64,000 nt of DNA from the NCBI RefSeq assembly GCF_001981525.1, contig NZ_MPSB01000002.1, forward strand, positions 248,001 through 312,000, read 5' to 3'. Below, in pieces: positions 17,396 through 28,083 of the stretch; position 1 is the stretch's first letter, and each line of letters opens with the position of its first letter. This DNA is from Sphingomonas jeddahensis (GTDB lineage: Bacteria > Pseudomonadota > Alphaproteobacteria > Sphingomonadales > Sphingomonadaceae). The notes beneath the pieces were generated by a model. It did no database searches, was not told where the DNA came from, and saw only the letters and a list, made by a program, of their open reading frames with translations. The position numbers and the translations under genes were made by a program.

Positions 17396-18556
17396 ATGGC
17401 GACCGAGTTCGACGTGATCGTCTATGGGGCGACCGGCTATACCGGGCGTCTGGTGGCGGAATATATCGCGGGTGCGCATCCCGAAGGCGTTCGCTGGGCG
17501 ATGGCGGGTCGGTCGCTGACCAAGCTGCAGGACGTCCGCGCGGAGATGGGCATCGCCGCCGACGTCCCGCTCGTCACCGCCAACGCCGACGATCCGGCCT
17601 CGCTGCGGGCGATGTGCGAGCGCACGCACGTGGTGATCTCCACCGTCGGGCCGTATCAGCTCTACGGCAGCGATCTCGTCGCGGCCTGCGCAGCGACCGG
17701 CACCGCGTATGTCGATCTGTGCGGCGAGCCGGGGTGGATGCGCCACATGATCGACGCGCACCAGAACGAGGCCAGGCGCACCGGCGCGCGCATCGTCTTT
17801 TCCTGCGGCTTCGATTCGATCCCCTTCGATCTCGGCGTGCTGACGTTGCAGGAACATGCGATCGAACGCTTCGGTCGCCCGGCGCCACGAGTGAAGGGCC
17901 GGGTACGCACGATGAAGGGCGGCTTCTCCGGCGGTACCGCGGCGAGCCTCAAGGCAACGCTGGCGGCCGCGGCGCGCGACCCCTCACTCGTGCCGCTGCT
18001 CGCCAGCCCCTTCGCACTAACGCCAGGGCACAGCGGCCCGCATCAACCGGCCGGGCTGCTCCCGGAGTTTGACACCACGCTCAACTGCTGGGTGGCGCCG
18101 TTCGTCATGGCGCCGATCAACACCAAGAACGTCCACCGCACCAACTTCCTGCTGGGCGGGCGCTATGGCGACGATTTCGTCTATGACGAGATGATGGTCG
18201 CCGGCCTGGGCGACATGGGCAAGGTTGCCGCCGAGGCGATCGCGAAGATGAACCCGTTTGCCGGGGACTCCGGACCGAAGCCGGGCGAGGGCCCGACCAA
18301 GGAAGAGCGCGAGACCGGCCATTATGACGTGCTGTTCGCCGGGCTGATGCCGGACGGCACGCGCATCGACGCGGTCGTCACGGGGGATCGCGATCCGGGC
18401 TATGGTTCGACCAGCAAGATGCTGGCGGAAAGCGCGCTATGCCTGGTACAGGACGTCCAGGGCGATGGCGGCGTGTGGACGCCGGGCGCACTGATGGGAC
18501 CGGCGTTGCGGGAGCGGCTGGTGAAGAACGCTGGGCTGACGTTCACGGCTGGGTGA
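17396..18556 (+). CDS. Saccharopine dehydrogenase / trans-acting enoyl reductase-family protein
   Basis: A 386-residue NAD(P)-binding protein with an N-terminal Rossmann motif G-A-T-G-Y-T-G-R at 11-18. The middle contains F-S-C-G-F-D-S-I-P-F-D at about 137-147, typical of the group that includes the mycobacterial trans-acting enoyl reductase. Those enzymes reduce a double bond in lipid intermediates, but most relatives are uncharacterised. It probably shares an mRNA with the ABC exporter 14 bases upstream, suggesting a lipid made here and exported there; that link is an inference. Confidence 0.8.
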   Translation: MATEFDVIVYGATGYTGRLVAEYIAGAHPEGVRWAMAGRSLTKLQDVRAEMGIAADVPLVTANADDPASLRAMCERTHVVISTVGPYQLYGSDLVAACAATGTAYVDLCGEPGWMRHMIDAHQNEARRTGARIVFSCGFDSIPFDLGVLTLQEHAIERFGRPAPRVKGRVRTMKGGFSGGTAASLKATLAAAARDPSLVPLLASPFALTPGHSGPHQPAGLLPEFDTTLNCWVAPFVMAPINTKNVHRTNFLLGGRYGDDFVYDEMMVAGLGDMGKVAAEAIAKMNPFAGDSGPKPGEGPTKEERETGHYDVLFAGLMPDGTRIDAVVTGDRDPGYGSTSKMLAESALCLVQDVQGDGGVWTPGALMGPALRERLVKNAGLTFTAG

Positions 18557-18558
18557 TC

Positions 18559-18885
18559 GGGTTCACGCGAAGGCGCGAAGACGCGAAGAGAAGAAGATTC
18601 GGTTCGCGCAGAGGCGCGGAGAACGCGGAGGTGCTGCGTCGTTGCCGATCGGCGCACGCCAAGTCGAAGCCTGTGCATCACCTTCATCCCAGCGAACGCT
18701 GGTATCTCATGCCGCGGGGACGCGCTTCACGTCGGGAGATCCAGCTTTCGCTGGGGTGACGAAAGTGGGTGGGCGACCGCATGAGGCCGCTCAACAGGTT
18801 ACTCCAAAGCACAACCCCTCTGCGTCCTCCGCGCCTCCGCGCGAACAAACCTCTTCTTCCTCTCTTCGCGTCTTCGCGTGAACCC
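18559..18885. repeat. Large nested inverted repeat filling the intergenic region
   Basis: The outer arms are about 70 bases each: the left begins GGGTTCACGCGAAGGCGCG and the right ends CGCGTCTTCGCGTGAACCC. Each has sub-motifs of GCGAAGACGCGAAGAG and CAGAGGCGCGGAG type. The centre holds a further palindrome near 18688-18765 with CCAGCGAACGCTGG and a GGGGTGACG end (PalB-like). The 331-base gap contains no convincing gene. Confidence 0.75.
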
Positions 18886-18887
18886 AA

Positions 18888-19199
18888 TCAACGCCCGAAA
18901 GCGATCGCCCCCGCCGCGGCGAACCCCGCCACCGCGATCGCCCCCAGCACCCGCGCCAGTTCCTCCTTCCGGAAATGCACCAGCGCCCGCTCATCAAGCC
19001 AGTAATGTCCCTCACTCTCCGCCACGACCGCGCCGAACTTCACCATCCGCTCCAGCAGCCGCCGCTCGCCGCGCGTCGGTAGCCCCAACGCCGTCGCGTT
19101 TGCCGGCTTGATCGCACCCGCGGCACGCAGCCGCTCCACGATCCGGTTCTGCGCACGGGTCGAATAGCGCTCCGCCGCGCGCACCACGATATTGGCCAT
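18888..19199 (-). CDS. Hypothetical 103-residue protein cotranscribed with rnr
   Basis: The gene starts two bases after the rnr stop codon, so it is almost certainly in the same transcript. Residues 1-80 are charged and helical, with the stretches R-I-V-E-R-L-R-A-A-G-A-I and R-L-L-E-R-M-V-K-F-G-A-V-V that resemble a winged-helix layout, ending in H-Y-W-L-D. The last 20 residues form a hydrophobic, Ala/Gly-rich membrane segment. I do not recognise a named family. Possibly a small inner-membrane protein with a cytoplasmic wing-like domain. Confidence 0.75.
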   Translation of the reverse strand: MANIVVRAAERYSTRAQNRIVERLRAAGAIKPANATALGLPTRGERRLLERMVKFGAVVAESEGHYWLDERALVHFRKEELARVLGAIAVAGFAAAGAIAFGR

Positions 19200-19200
19200 G

Positions 19201-21504
19201 TTACTTCTTTCGTCCCTGATGCCGGATATTGCCGGGCCGCCCGCGCCGCTTCAGCACGCGCGGCGGGCCGGACTTGCGATCCTCGCGTCGCCCGGGCCGG
19301 GCGCCCTTCCCTTCCTCCAGCTCGAAGCGAAGCGCACCTGAAACCGGGTTCGCCTCCGCCAATCGAAGCTTCAACCGCATGCCCAGCGTATATTCCTCGC
19401 CGCTCGTCTCGCCGACCAGCCGCCGTCCCGCCTCGTCGAAACGGAAATATTCGCCGCCTAGATCGCTGATCGGCATCAGCCCGTCGCCGCCGATCCCCTC
19501 GACGGTGGCGAAGAAGCCGAAATTCTGGATGCCGGTGATCCGGGCATCGACCACCTCGCCGACGCGCTCGGCCAGGAACGCGGCGACGTAGCGGTCGATC
19601 GTGTCGCGTTCGGCCTCCATGGCGCGGCGTTCCAGCTTGCTGATCGTCTCGCCGAGCCGCTCGAAATCCTCGTCGCCGTTCAGCCCGCCGGGGCCGAGCG
19701 CATGGGCACTGGTCAGCGCGCGATGGACCAGAAGGTCGGCATAGCGGCGGATCGGCGAGGTGAAATGCGCGTAGGAGCCGAGCGACAGGCCGAAGTGGCC
19801 GTGATTGCTGGGCCCGTAATAGGCCTGGGTCTGCGAGCGCAGGATCTGCTCCATTACCTGCGGGCGGAAATCGGCGTCGCCGATCCGCTCGATGATGCGG
19901 TTGAAGGTGGCGGGCTTGATCACTTGGCCGAGCGCAAAGGGCACATCGAACGTGTCGAGATAGTCCTTCAGCGCGACGAGCTTTTCGCGCGAGGGCGGCT
20001 CGTGGACACGGTACATGACCGGCGCCTTCTTCGCCTCCAGCGCCTTGGCGGCGGCGACGTTGGCGGCGATCATGTAATCCTCGACGAGGCGGTGCGCATC
20101 GAGCCGCTCACGCGGCGCAACCGAGAGCAGGCGCCCCTTTTCGTCGAGCGCGACCTGCCGTTCGGGGAGGTCCAGCCCAAGCGGCTCCCGCTTGTCGCGC
20201 GCCGTGGCGAGGGCCGCCCAGCAATCCCAAAGGTTGCGGAGGGCGGTGAGGATATCCCCCTCCCGCTCGCGGGAGGGGCTAGGGGAGGGCTTGTCCGCGA
20301 GGGTTCGGTCTATGTCGACAGGCCCTCCCCCAACCCCTCCCGCAAGCGGGAGGGGAGCCCCGTCGATCATTGCTTGAGCGTCTTCGTAAGCGATGTTGCT
20401 GGCGATCCGCACCACCGCGCGCGTGAACCGCCACGACTTCAGCGCCCCCGCCTTGGTGATCTGCAGGTGGCACGCCATCGCGGCACGATCCTCGCCTTCC
20501 TTCAGCGAGCAAACATCCGCCGACAGCACCTCCGGCAGCATAGGCACCACCCGATCCGGGAAATACACCGAATTGCCGCGCCGCCGCGCCTCGCGGTCAA
20601 CGTGGCTGCCCGGCCGCACGTAGAAACTGACGTCAGCGATCGCCACCACCGCACGGAAGCCACCCGCATTCGCAGGATCGTCGTCAGGCTCAGCCCAGAT
20701 TGCGTCGTCATGATCGCGCGCATCGGCGGGGTCGATCGCAACGATCGGCAGATGGGTCAGATCTTCGCGCCCCTCCCCCAGCGGCTGTTTCGCCACCCGC
20801 ACCGCTTCGTCGAGCGTTTCCTGATCGAAGACGTGCGGGATCTCATGCTTGTGGATGGCGATCAGCGAGAAGCTGCGCGGCGCAAACGGATCGCCCAACC
20901 GCTCAATCACCTTCGCGGTGATCCGCGGCGGCCGCCCCGCGCGCTCCGCCAGCACCAGCTCGCCCGGCTCCGCACCACCCGCGTCGGACACCGGATATTC
21001 GCGCTTCTCCTTCTTCTCCACCCCCTGCAGCCAGAGCCGGTCGCCCTCGCCGCGCAGCACGCCGATCATCTGCTCGGCAGATGGCGCAAGCGTCTTCATC
21101 GGATGCGCGATCCAGCCGTTCCCGGCCTCCTCGGTGCGCGCCAGGACGCGGGTACCGACGCCCAACTCCCCACGTTTGCGCTCGCGCACGCGGATGCGCG
21201 GCGGCGGTGTTTCCGCCTCCCATCGCTCGGGCACGGCCCAGATCGTGCCGCCATCGTCGACATCGGCGACCCGCAGCACCGTCACCTTGGGCAAGCCACC
21301 CATCTTGTGGAAGGCGCGGCCGGGGGCGCTGTCGATCAGCCCCTCGTCGGCCATGTCGCGGAGCAGCGCCTTGAGCCCGATCTTCTCCTGCGCCGTCAGC
21401 CCGAACGCACGCGCGATCTCGCGCTTGCCGGCGGGCGTGTCGCTGGTGGCGATGAAATCGAGGATCTGCTGGCGGCTCGGCAGGCCCGCTTTTGGTTTAC
21501 GCAT
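19201..21504 (-). CDS. rnr: Ribonuclease R with an in-frame palindromic insert
   Basis: A 767-residue 3'-5' exoribonuclease degrading structured RNA. The order is an N-terminal helix-turn-helix-like region, cold-shock domains, the RNB catalytic domain with D-A-R-D-H-D-D-A at about 258-265, then an S1 domain and a basic Lys/Arg-rich tail. Residues about 383-416 are encoded by a complete PalC repeat (20256-20357) inserted without a frameshift after Y-E-D-A-Q-A-M-I-D-G. That spot aligns with a connecting region in Escherichia coli RNase R. The ATG at 21504 is chosen because the 24 upstream codons have no family similarity. Confidence 0.93.
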   Translation of the reverse strand: MRKPKAGLPSRQQILDFIATSDTPAGKREIARAFGLTAQEKIGLKALLRDMADEGLIDSAPGRAFHKMGGLPKVTVLRVADVDDGGTIWAVPERWEAETPPPRIRVRERKRGELGVGTRVLARTEEAGNGWIAHPMKTLAPSAEQMIGVLRGEGDRLWLQGVEKKEKREYPVSDAGGAEPGELVLAERAGRPPRITAKVIERLGDPFAPRSFSLIAIHKHEIPHVFDQETLDEAVRVAKQPLGEGREDLTHLPIVAIDPADARDHDDAIWAEPDDDPANAGGFRAVVAIADVSFYVRPGSHVDREARRRGNSVYFPDRVVPMLPEVLSADVCSLKEGEDRAAMACHLQITKAGALKSWRFTRAVVRIASNIAYEDAQAMIDGAPLPLAGGVGGGPVDIDRTLADKPSPSPSREREGDILTALRNLWDCWAALATARDKREPLGLDLPERQVALDEKGRLLSVAPRERLDAHRLVEDYMIAANVAAAKALEAKKAPVMYRVHEPPSREKLVALKDYLDTFDVPFALGQVIKPATFNRIIERIGDADFRPQVMEQILRSQTQAYYGPSNHGHFGLSLGSYAHFTSPIRRYADLLVHRALTSAHALGPGGLNGDEDFERLGETISKLERRAMEAERDTIDRYVAAFLAERVGEVVDARITGIQNFGFFATVEGIGGDGLMPISDLGGEYFRFDEAGRRLVGETSGEEYTLGMRLKLRLAEANPVSGALRFELEEGKGARPGRREDRKSGPPRVLKRRGRPGNIRHQGRKK
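20256..20357. repeat. PalC palindromic repeat inside rnr
   Basis: This is a complete double-hairpin element with arms CCCCTCCCGCTCGCGGGAGG and CCCTCCCGCAAGCGGGAGGG, plus the internal TCGACAGGCCCTCCCC segment. It is about 102 bases (34 codons) and adds no stop codon. It is read on the minus strand as a Pro/Gly/Arg-rich peptide with A-P-L-P-L-A-G-G and P-S-P-S-P-S-R-E-R-E-G. The intergenic copies are at 12066-12169 and 36218-36320. Confidence 0.9.
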
Positions 21505-21637
21505 CCCCGCTAGATAGGGAGCCGCCCGCAGCGGGTCACCCGATGATTTTGCGACGAACCCGACGGCGCTCGCCACCCGGACGCTGGAAGCTGCGCGGCA
21601 CCCGCGCTATTCCTACCGCTTTTGAGGAGATGGTTTG

Positions 21638-21925
21638 ATGAAACTCCCCATCATTGCCACCCTTGGGCTATTCGCCCTGCCAACGATCGCAACAGCCCAG
21701 GCCGGCGCCGCTCCCACCGGAAAGGACGGTTCGGAACGTGTGATCTGCCGTACGGAAAGCGTCACCGGTAGCCGCTTGGGCGCGCGTAAGCGTTGCCTGC
21801 CCGCGAGCGAATGGGCCGAGATGGCGCGCATTGATCGCCAATCGATCGAGCGCATTCAGAACATTCGCTACAAGGGCAATCAGGGTGGCGGCGCGCTCGT
21901 CGACCCGTTCGGCCGGTCCAACTGA
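21638..21925 (+). CDS. Small secreted two-cysteine protein, unknown function
   Basis: A 95-residue protein with a probable signal peptide (about residues 1-21, ending A-T-A-Q-A). The mature part has the pattern V-I-C-R-T-E-S-V-T-G-S-R-L-G then R-K-R-C-L, with just two cysteines that could form a disulfide in the periplasm. The ATG at 21638 has a GAGGAG ribosome site about eight bases upstream. It stands alone between rnr (divergent) and parE (convergent). I recall similar small proteins with this C-x-T-G-S-R-L-x-x-x-R-x-C layout in sphingomonads but know no function. Confidence 0.75.
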   Translation: MKLPIIATLGLFALPTIATAQAGAAPTGKDGSERVICRTESVTGSRLGARKRCLPASEWAEMARIDRQSIERIQNIRYKGNQGGGALVDPFGRSN

Positions 21926-21958
21926 TCAACGAACGCCCGACGGCGCGCTCGCGCCCTG

Positions 21959-23938
<1,980 letters not shown>

Positions 23939-24092
23939 GCCTCCATATAGCGCAGCCGGACCGCACGGCGAGCTGTTGCTTCAATGCAACGGTTTCAGAT
24001 CGATGGCCGCACCGCAATCTTTCGACATGCATCCTTTCGGGCCGCCGCACCGTTTCCGGCGCATCCATGTATCTGTACGGAAAGGTTTGCGT

Positions 24093-24956
24093 ATGAAATC
24101 CTTGTTGCTCGCCGGCATTGCTGCCGCCCTGGTCGCTCCGACGGTTGCCGCGCAGACGACCGACGGCGAGGATGGCTTTTCGGGCATCTACGTCGGGGCC
24201 GCAGGCGGCTATGACGTTCAGCCAAACGACGTCGGCTCTTCAATCCTGTTCGACCGCGGCCTGAACGGCGGCTTCGGCAGCACCGTGACGACCGCGGCGG
24301 GCGCCAACGCATTCGGGGCGCCGATCGGCGGCTTCTGCAACGGTCGCGCGCTGGGCGGCACCTCACCGACCAACCCGACTGCACCGGCAGGTTGCGCGAA
24401 CGACAAGGACGGCTGGGCTTATTACGGTCGGGTCGGCTGGGATTATCAGCGCGGCAACGTCGTCATCGGTGCCGTTGGCGAATTCGGCAAGAGCGAGATC
24501 ACGGACAGCGTTTCGGCTTTCTCGACCACGCCCGCATCGTACGTGATGACCCGCTCGGTTGATTGGGAAGCCTCGATCCGCGGCCGGATCGGTTACACGC
24601 CGAACAACACCACGCTGTTCTATGGCACCTTCGGCCCGAGCTACGCGCGCATCGATCGTGAGTTCACCACCACCAACACCGCCAACGGTTTCTCCGAGAG
24701 TGGCGATCGCAACCAGTGGGGCATCACTGGCGGTGGCGGCGTCGAGCAGCGGATCGGGAACAACTTCTCGGTCGGTCTCGAGTATATGTACCACCAGTAC
24801 CAGGACAACGAATACCGCGTCCGGGCCGGCAATAGCGGCACCACGCCGGCGACCAACCCATTCCTGCTAGGCAATGCGGGTGGCACGGACTTCCGTCGTA
24901 GCGACGACAAGTTCCGCTGGCACTCAATTCGCGCAACGGCGGCGTTCCGCTTCTGA
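24093..24956 (+). CDS. Outer-membrane beta-barrel protein
   Basis: A 287-residue protein with a signal peptide ending A-A-Q at about residue 21. It has alternating aromatic/glycine strands (for example G-I-Y-V-G-A-A-G-G-Y, G-R-I-G-Y-T, V-G-L-E-Y-M-Y) and a terminal phenylalanine in A-F-R-F, the usual Bam recognition ending. This fits the eight-stranded OmpA/Omp25-like barrels common in Alphaproteobacteria. The ATG at 24093 has GGAAAGG about eight bases upstream. A 5+6+5 inverted repeat (GTTGC-N6-GCAAC) lies about 100 bases upstream at 23975-23990. It is monocistronic with a hairpin right after the stop. Confidence 0.88.
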   Translation: MKSLLLAGIAAALVAPTVAAQTTDGEDGFSGIYVGAAGGYDVQPNDVGSSILFDRGLNGGFGSTVTTAAGANAFGAPIGGFCNGRALGGTSPTNPTAPAGCANDKDGWAYYGRVGWDYQRGNVVIGAVGEFGKSEITDSVSAFSTTPASYVMTRSVDWEASIRGRIGYTPNNTTLFYGTFGPSYARIDREFTTTNTANGFSESGDRNQWGITGGGGVEQRIGNNFSVGLEYMYHQYQDNEYRVRAGNSGTTPATNPFLLGNAGGTDFRRSDDKFRWHSIRATAAFRF

Positions 24957-24963
24957 TAGTGCG

Positions 24964-25003
24964 GCGCTGCGGTCAGGCGACGAGGGTCGCCTGCCCGCAG
25001 CGC
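24964..25003. terminator. Long hairpin downstream of the outer-membrane protein; rest of the 339-base gap
   Basis: GCGCTGCGG and CAGGCGAC pair with GTCGCCTG and CCGCAGCGC in a 17-base-pair stem with single-base bulges and a four-base loop, starting eight bases after the stop. No T run follows. The remaining gap to 25295 holds a weaker inverted repeat (AAGGCCGC / GCGGCCTT at about 25239-25270), which could end gcrA transcription from the other side. I see no gene in it. Confidence 0.65.
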
Positions 25004-25295
25004 ATTGGCCCCAACGGCCGGGTTGAACCACGGCGGTCAGCAAAGACAAAGCGCCGGCAGGATTAACGCGAACTCCGGACCCCGCGATGCCGAGGCGCGC
25101 CCTATGTAACATGGGCACCAAGGGCCGCACCAACCCAGCCCTTCGAGATCGGGCATATCTTTGCTTGGATCAGGGCGCCTTTCTCACCGTCTCGATGCAG
25201 CTTGTGTTACTTACGCGTAAGAAGCCGGCGATGAACAAGGCCGCAGCGAGATTCGCCCGCCGCGGCCTTGCCATGATGATCGAAACGTTACGCGA

Positions 25296-25970
25296 TCAGC
25301 GCATGCGCGGGCCACCGAATGGCAACGGCGCCGACCGGCGATCACGCCGCGGCAGCTGCGCCTGATAGGCATGGCCGCAATGATCGACACAATAGGGGAA
25401 GCCCGGGTTCACCTTCTCGCCGCAGAAGTGGAAATCCGGTTCACCGGGGTGACCCAGCGGCCACTTGCAAACCTTATCGCTCAGGTCGAGCAGGCTGGTC
25501 TTGCCCGCGATCTCCGGCGCCGGCTTGGCCGGAACCAGCCGGCGTGGCGGTGCGGGGGCGATCGGCGGTTGCTGTTCGCCCGGCGCCTGCCGCACGAAAC
25601 CACCCGGACCCACCGAGCGAACCATGCGCATCGATTCCGGCGAACGCTCCGGCTCGAGCGGCGTGGTGATGGTGATCGGCTTGGGCGCCGTCGTATGACT
25701 GATCACAGGCGCCGCTGCCGGTGCGGCAGGAGCAGCCGGCGGAGCGGGCGGCGGCGGCGGTGGCGCGGCGACCACCGGTTCCGGCTCGGGCTTCGCCTCG
25801 ACTTCCTTGGGAACGACGGGTGACGGGCGGGACTGAAGGCCAAGCCGGTGCGCCTTGCCGATCACGGCATTGCGGCTAACCCCGCCCAGCGCCTCCGCGA
25901 TCTGGCTGGCGGTCTGCCCGCCCTCCCACATCTTGCGCAGCGTATCGATCCGTTCCTCGGTCCAGGACAT
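25296..25970 (-). CDS. gcrA: GcrA cell-cycle transcriptional regulator
   Basis: A 224-residue homologue of Caulobacter GcrA. It begins M-S-W-T-E-E-R-I and continues with the helix-turn-helix signature S-R-N-A-V-I-G-K-A-H-R-L-G-L at 32-45. The middle is Pro/Ala-rich and the C-terminus has C-K-W-P-L-G-H-P-G with three further cysteines (F-C-G-E, Y-C-V-D, H-C-G-H). GcrA binds sigma-70 RNA polymerase and activates promoters with CcrM-methylated GANTC sites. The linker is long compared with the 173-residue Caulobacter protein. It is divergent from an ABC-2 permease with 69 bases between. Confidence 0.93.
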   Translation of the reverse strand: MSWTEERIDTLRKMWEGGQTASQIAEALGGVSRNAVIGKAHRLGLQSRPSPVVPKEVEAKPEPEPVVAAPPPPPPAPPAAPAAPAAAPVISHTTAPKPITITTPLEPERSPESMRMVRSVGPGGFVRQAPGEQQPPIAPAPPRRLVPAKPAPEIAGKTSLLDLSDKVCKWPLGHPGEPDFHFCGEKVNPGFPYCVDHCGHAYQAQLPRRDRRSAPLPFGGPRMR

Positions 25971-26039
25971 GGGCGTCGTCGTTCCTTCACTTCTTGCGCC
26001 GGTTGCAGCGGACGGCGGCAGCGACTACGCGATCCCGCG

Positions 26040-26891
26040 ATGAGCAGCCATCCCCAAACCGGCCAGAATAGTTCTTTGATCAGGAGCGCGCCGGGCGTTC
26101 CTTCGATCCGGAACGTCAATTGGGGCGGCCTGAAGACCTTATATGTGAAGGAGGTGCGGCGGTTCTTCAAGGTCCAGCTGCAAACCATCTGGGCCCCCGC
26201 GATCACCACCTTGTTGTACCTCATCATCTTCACGGTGGCGCTGGGCGGGCGAAGCGCGGTTCACCTTGGCGGTTCGACGGTCGCCTTTGCCGACTTCGTC
26301 GCTCCGGGGCTGATCGTGATGGGCATGCTCAACAATGCTTTTGCCAACGCCAGCTTCTCGCTGCTGGTTGGCAAGATCCAAGGCACGATCGTCGATTACC
26401 TAATGCCGCCGCTGTCGACCGCCGAACTGCTCGCCGCGATTACAGGGGGTGCGGTGACGCGCGCGTTCCTTGTTGGTTTGACGGTTTGGCTGGCGATGCT
26501 GTTGTGGCCGGGCGTGCATGTGATGCCAGTGCATCCAATCGCAGTGTTGTGGTTCGGCTTGCTCGGTGCGGTGTTCCTGGCGCTGATCGGCGTGCTCACC
26601 TCGATCTGGGCTGAGAAATTCGATCACGCGGCGGCTGTGACCAACTTCGTGGTGGCGCCGCTGACCTTGTTGTCGGGGACCTTCTATTCGGTCGATCGCC
26701 TGTCGCCAGTGTTCCAGGCGGTCAGTCACGCCAACCCCTTCTTCTATATCATCTCGGGCTTTCGCTACGGTTTCCTCGGCATCGCCGATTCGCCGGTGCT
26801 GCTTGGCAGCTTGGTGATCCTGGCGCTTGACGTCGTGCTGGGCCTAACCTGCTACACGCTGGTCCGGCGCGGGTGGCGGCTGAAGAACTGA
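26040..26891 (+). CDS. ABC-2 type transporter permease
   Basis: A 283-residue membrane protein of the ABC-2/NodJ/YadH family with about six hydrophobic helices between residues 45 and 275. A family-like G-T-F-Y-S-V-D-R-L-S-P motif at about 220-230 is visible before the last helices. Such permeases export polysaccharides or drugs with a separate ATPase, but no ATPase gene is next to it. The ATG at 26040 is selected because the upstream open frame overlaps gcrA antisense. It ends 13 bases before the convergent dgt-like gene. Confidence 0.88.
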   Translation: MSSHPQTGQNSSLIRSAPGVPSIRNVNWGGLKTLYVKEVRRFFKVQLQTIWAPAITTLLYLIIFTVALGGRSAVHLGGSTVAFADFVAPGLIVMGMLNNAFANASFSLLVGKIQGTIVDYLMPPLSTAELLAAITGGAVTRAFLVGLTVWLAMLLWPGVHVMPVHPIAVLWFGLLGAVFLALIGVLTSIWAEKFDHAAAVTNFVVAPLTLLSGTFYSVDRLSPVFQAVSHANPFFYIISGFRYGFLGIADSPVLLGSLVILALDVVLGLTCYTLVRRGWRLKN

Positions 26892-26904
26892 ACGTGCGGG
26901 CGGT

Positions 26905-28083
26905 CTAGAACCCGTCCGGCATCGTCACTGGTCCGACGACGCGCTGATACTCTCGGATTGCGTAGCGGTCCGTCATTCCCGCGATATAATCAGCGATGTG
27001 GCGGCTCAGCGCCGGCTCATCCGCGGGCAGGCTGGCGCGCCACTCGGCCGGCATTGTGGCGGGATCGGCGTGGAAGGCTGCGAACAGCCCCGCCACCACC
27101 TGGTGCGCCGCCGCCGCCGCTTCGAGTTGGCGAGGATGGTGGTAGAGATTGGCGTACATGAAGCGCTTCAGGTCGCGCTCGGCGGTGCGCATCTCACTGG
27201 AGAAAGCGACGAGAGCGCGGCCGGCATTGCGGATATCAGCCACGGTTTGCACGCCCGATTCGGCGATGCGCTGCTTGGTTTCGCCGATCAAGTCGTTGAC
27301 CATCACGCCGATCTGGCTGCGTACCAGCTCGCGGGCCTGACGTCGCTCGCTCACATCGGGAAAGAGCGAGCGCACACGATCCCAGCCCTTCGCCACCAGC
27401 GACACGGCGAGCAGTTGGTCGACGCAGAGCAGCCCGGCGCGCAAGCCATCATCGATGTCGTGATTGTCATAGGCGATATCGTCCGCAAGAGCGGCGACCT
27501 GCGCCTCAAGGCTGGCCCAGGTTTCCAGCTCCAGCGCTGCCTCCCGATCGGCCTCCGCCAGCGCCCAGCCTGGGTGACGCGCAGGGCCGTTGTGCTTGGC
27601 AAGGCCTTCCAGCGTCTCCCATGTGAGATTGAGGCCATCGAAGCGCGGGTAAGCGCGTTCGATCCGCATCAGCGTGCGCAAGGTATGGCCATTGTGATCA
27701 AAGCCGCCGGAGTTGATCATCGCCGCTTTCAGCGCATCCTCGCCGGCATGGCCGAAGGGTGGGTGGCCGATGTCGTGGGCGAGGCAAAGCGCCTCGGTCA
27801 GGTCTTCGTTGAGGCCGAGGGTGCGGGCGATCGTCCGGCCGATCTGCGCCACCTCCAGGCTATGCGTCAGGCGGACGCGGAAGTGATCGCCGTCAGGCGC
27901 CAGAAAGACTTGCGTTTTATGGCGTAGCCGGCGGAAGGCGATGGAATGGACGATGCGGTCCCGGTCGCGCTGGTAGGCGTCGCGGGGGCCACGTTCGCCA
28001 GTTGCGCCGGACTTGCTTTGTTCTTCATGAAGGCGGCCTCTGCTGTGCGCCGGGTGGCAAGCCCAGGGCGCAAGGACCGTCAC
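26905..28083 (-). CDS. dgt: dGTP triphosphohydrolase-like protein (HD domain)
   Basis: A 392-residue HD-superfamily dNTPase. Metal ligands are visible: His74 in T-H-S-L-E-V, His103-Asp104 in L-A-H-D-I-G-H-P-P-F-G-H-A-G-E and an Asp in the A-D-D-I-A-Y-D-N-H-D segment near 199-208. Dgt-type enzymes remove triphosphate from deoxynucleotides; the deoxynucleotide preference of this form is unknown. Translation starts at a GTG overlapping the stop of the SPOR gene by four bases, so it is coupled to a division-related gene. Confidence 0.9.
   Translation of the reverse strand: MTVLAPWACHPAHSRGRLHEEQSKSGATGERGPRDAYQRDRDRIVHSIAFRRLRHKTQVFLAPDGDHFRVRLTHSLEVAQIGRTIARTLGLNEDLTEALCLAHDIGHPPFGHAGEDALKAAMINSGGFDHNGHTLRTLMRIERAYPRFDGLNLTWETLEGLAKHNGPARHPGWALAEADREAALELETWASLEAQVAALADDIAYDNHDIDDGLRAGLLCVDQLLAVSLVAKGWDRVRSLFPDVSERRQARELVRSQIGVMVNDLIGETKQRIAESGVQTVADIRNAGRALVAFSSEMRTAERDLKRFMYANLYHHPRQLEAAAAAHQVVAGLFAAFHADPATMPAEWRASLPADEPALSRHIADYIAGMTDRYAIREYQRVVGPVTMPDGF

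Noticed and set aside
24957-25295. Small coding frames in the gap between the barrel protein and gcrA
   Set aside because: They lack ribosome sites and overlap hairpins; no peptide pattern is convincing.
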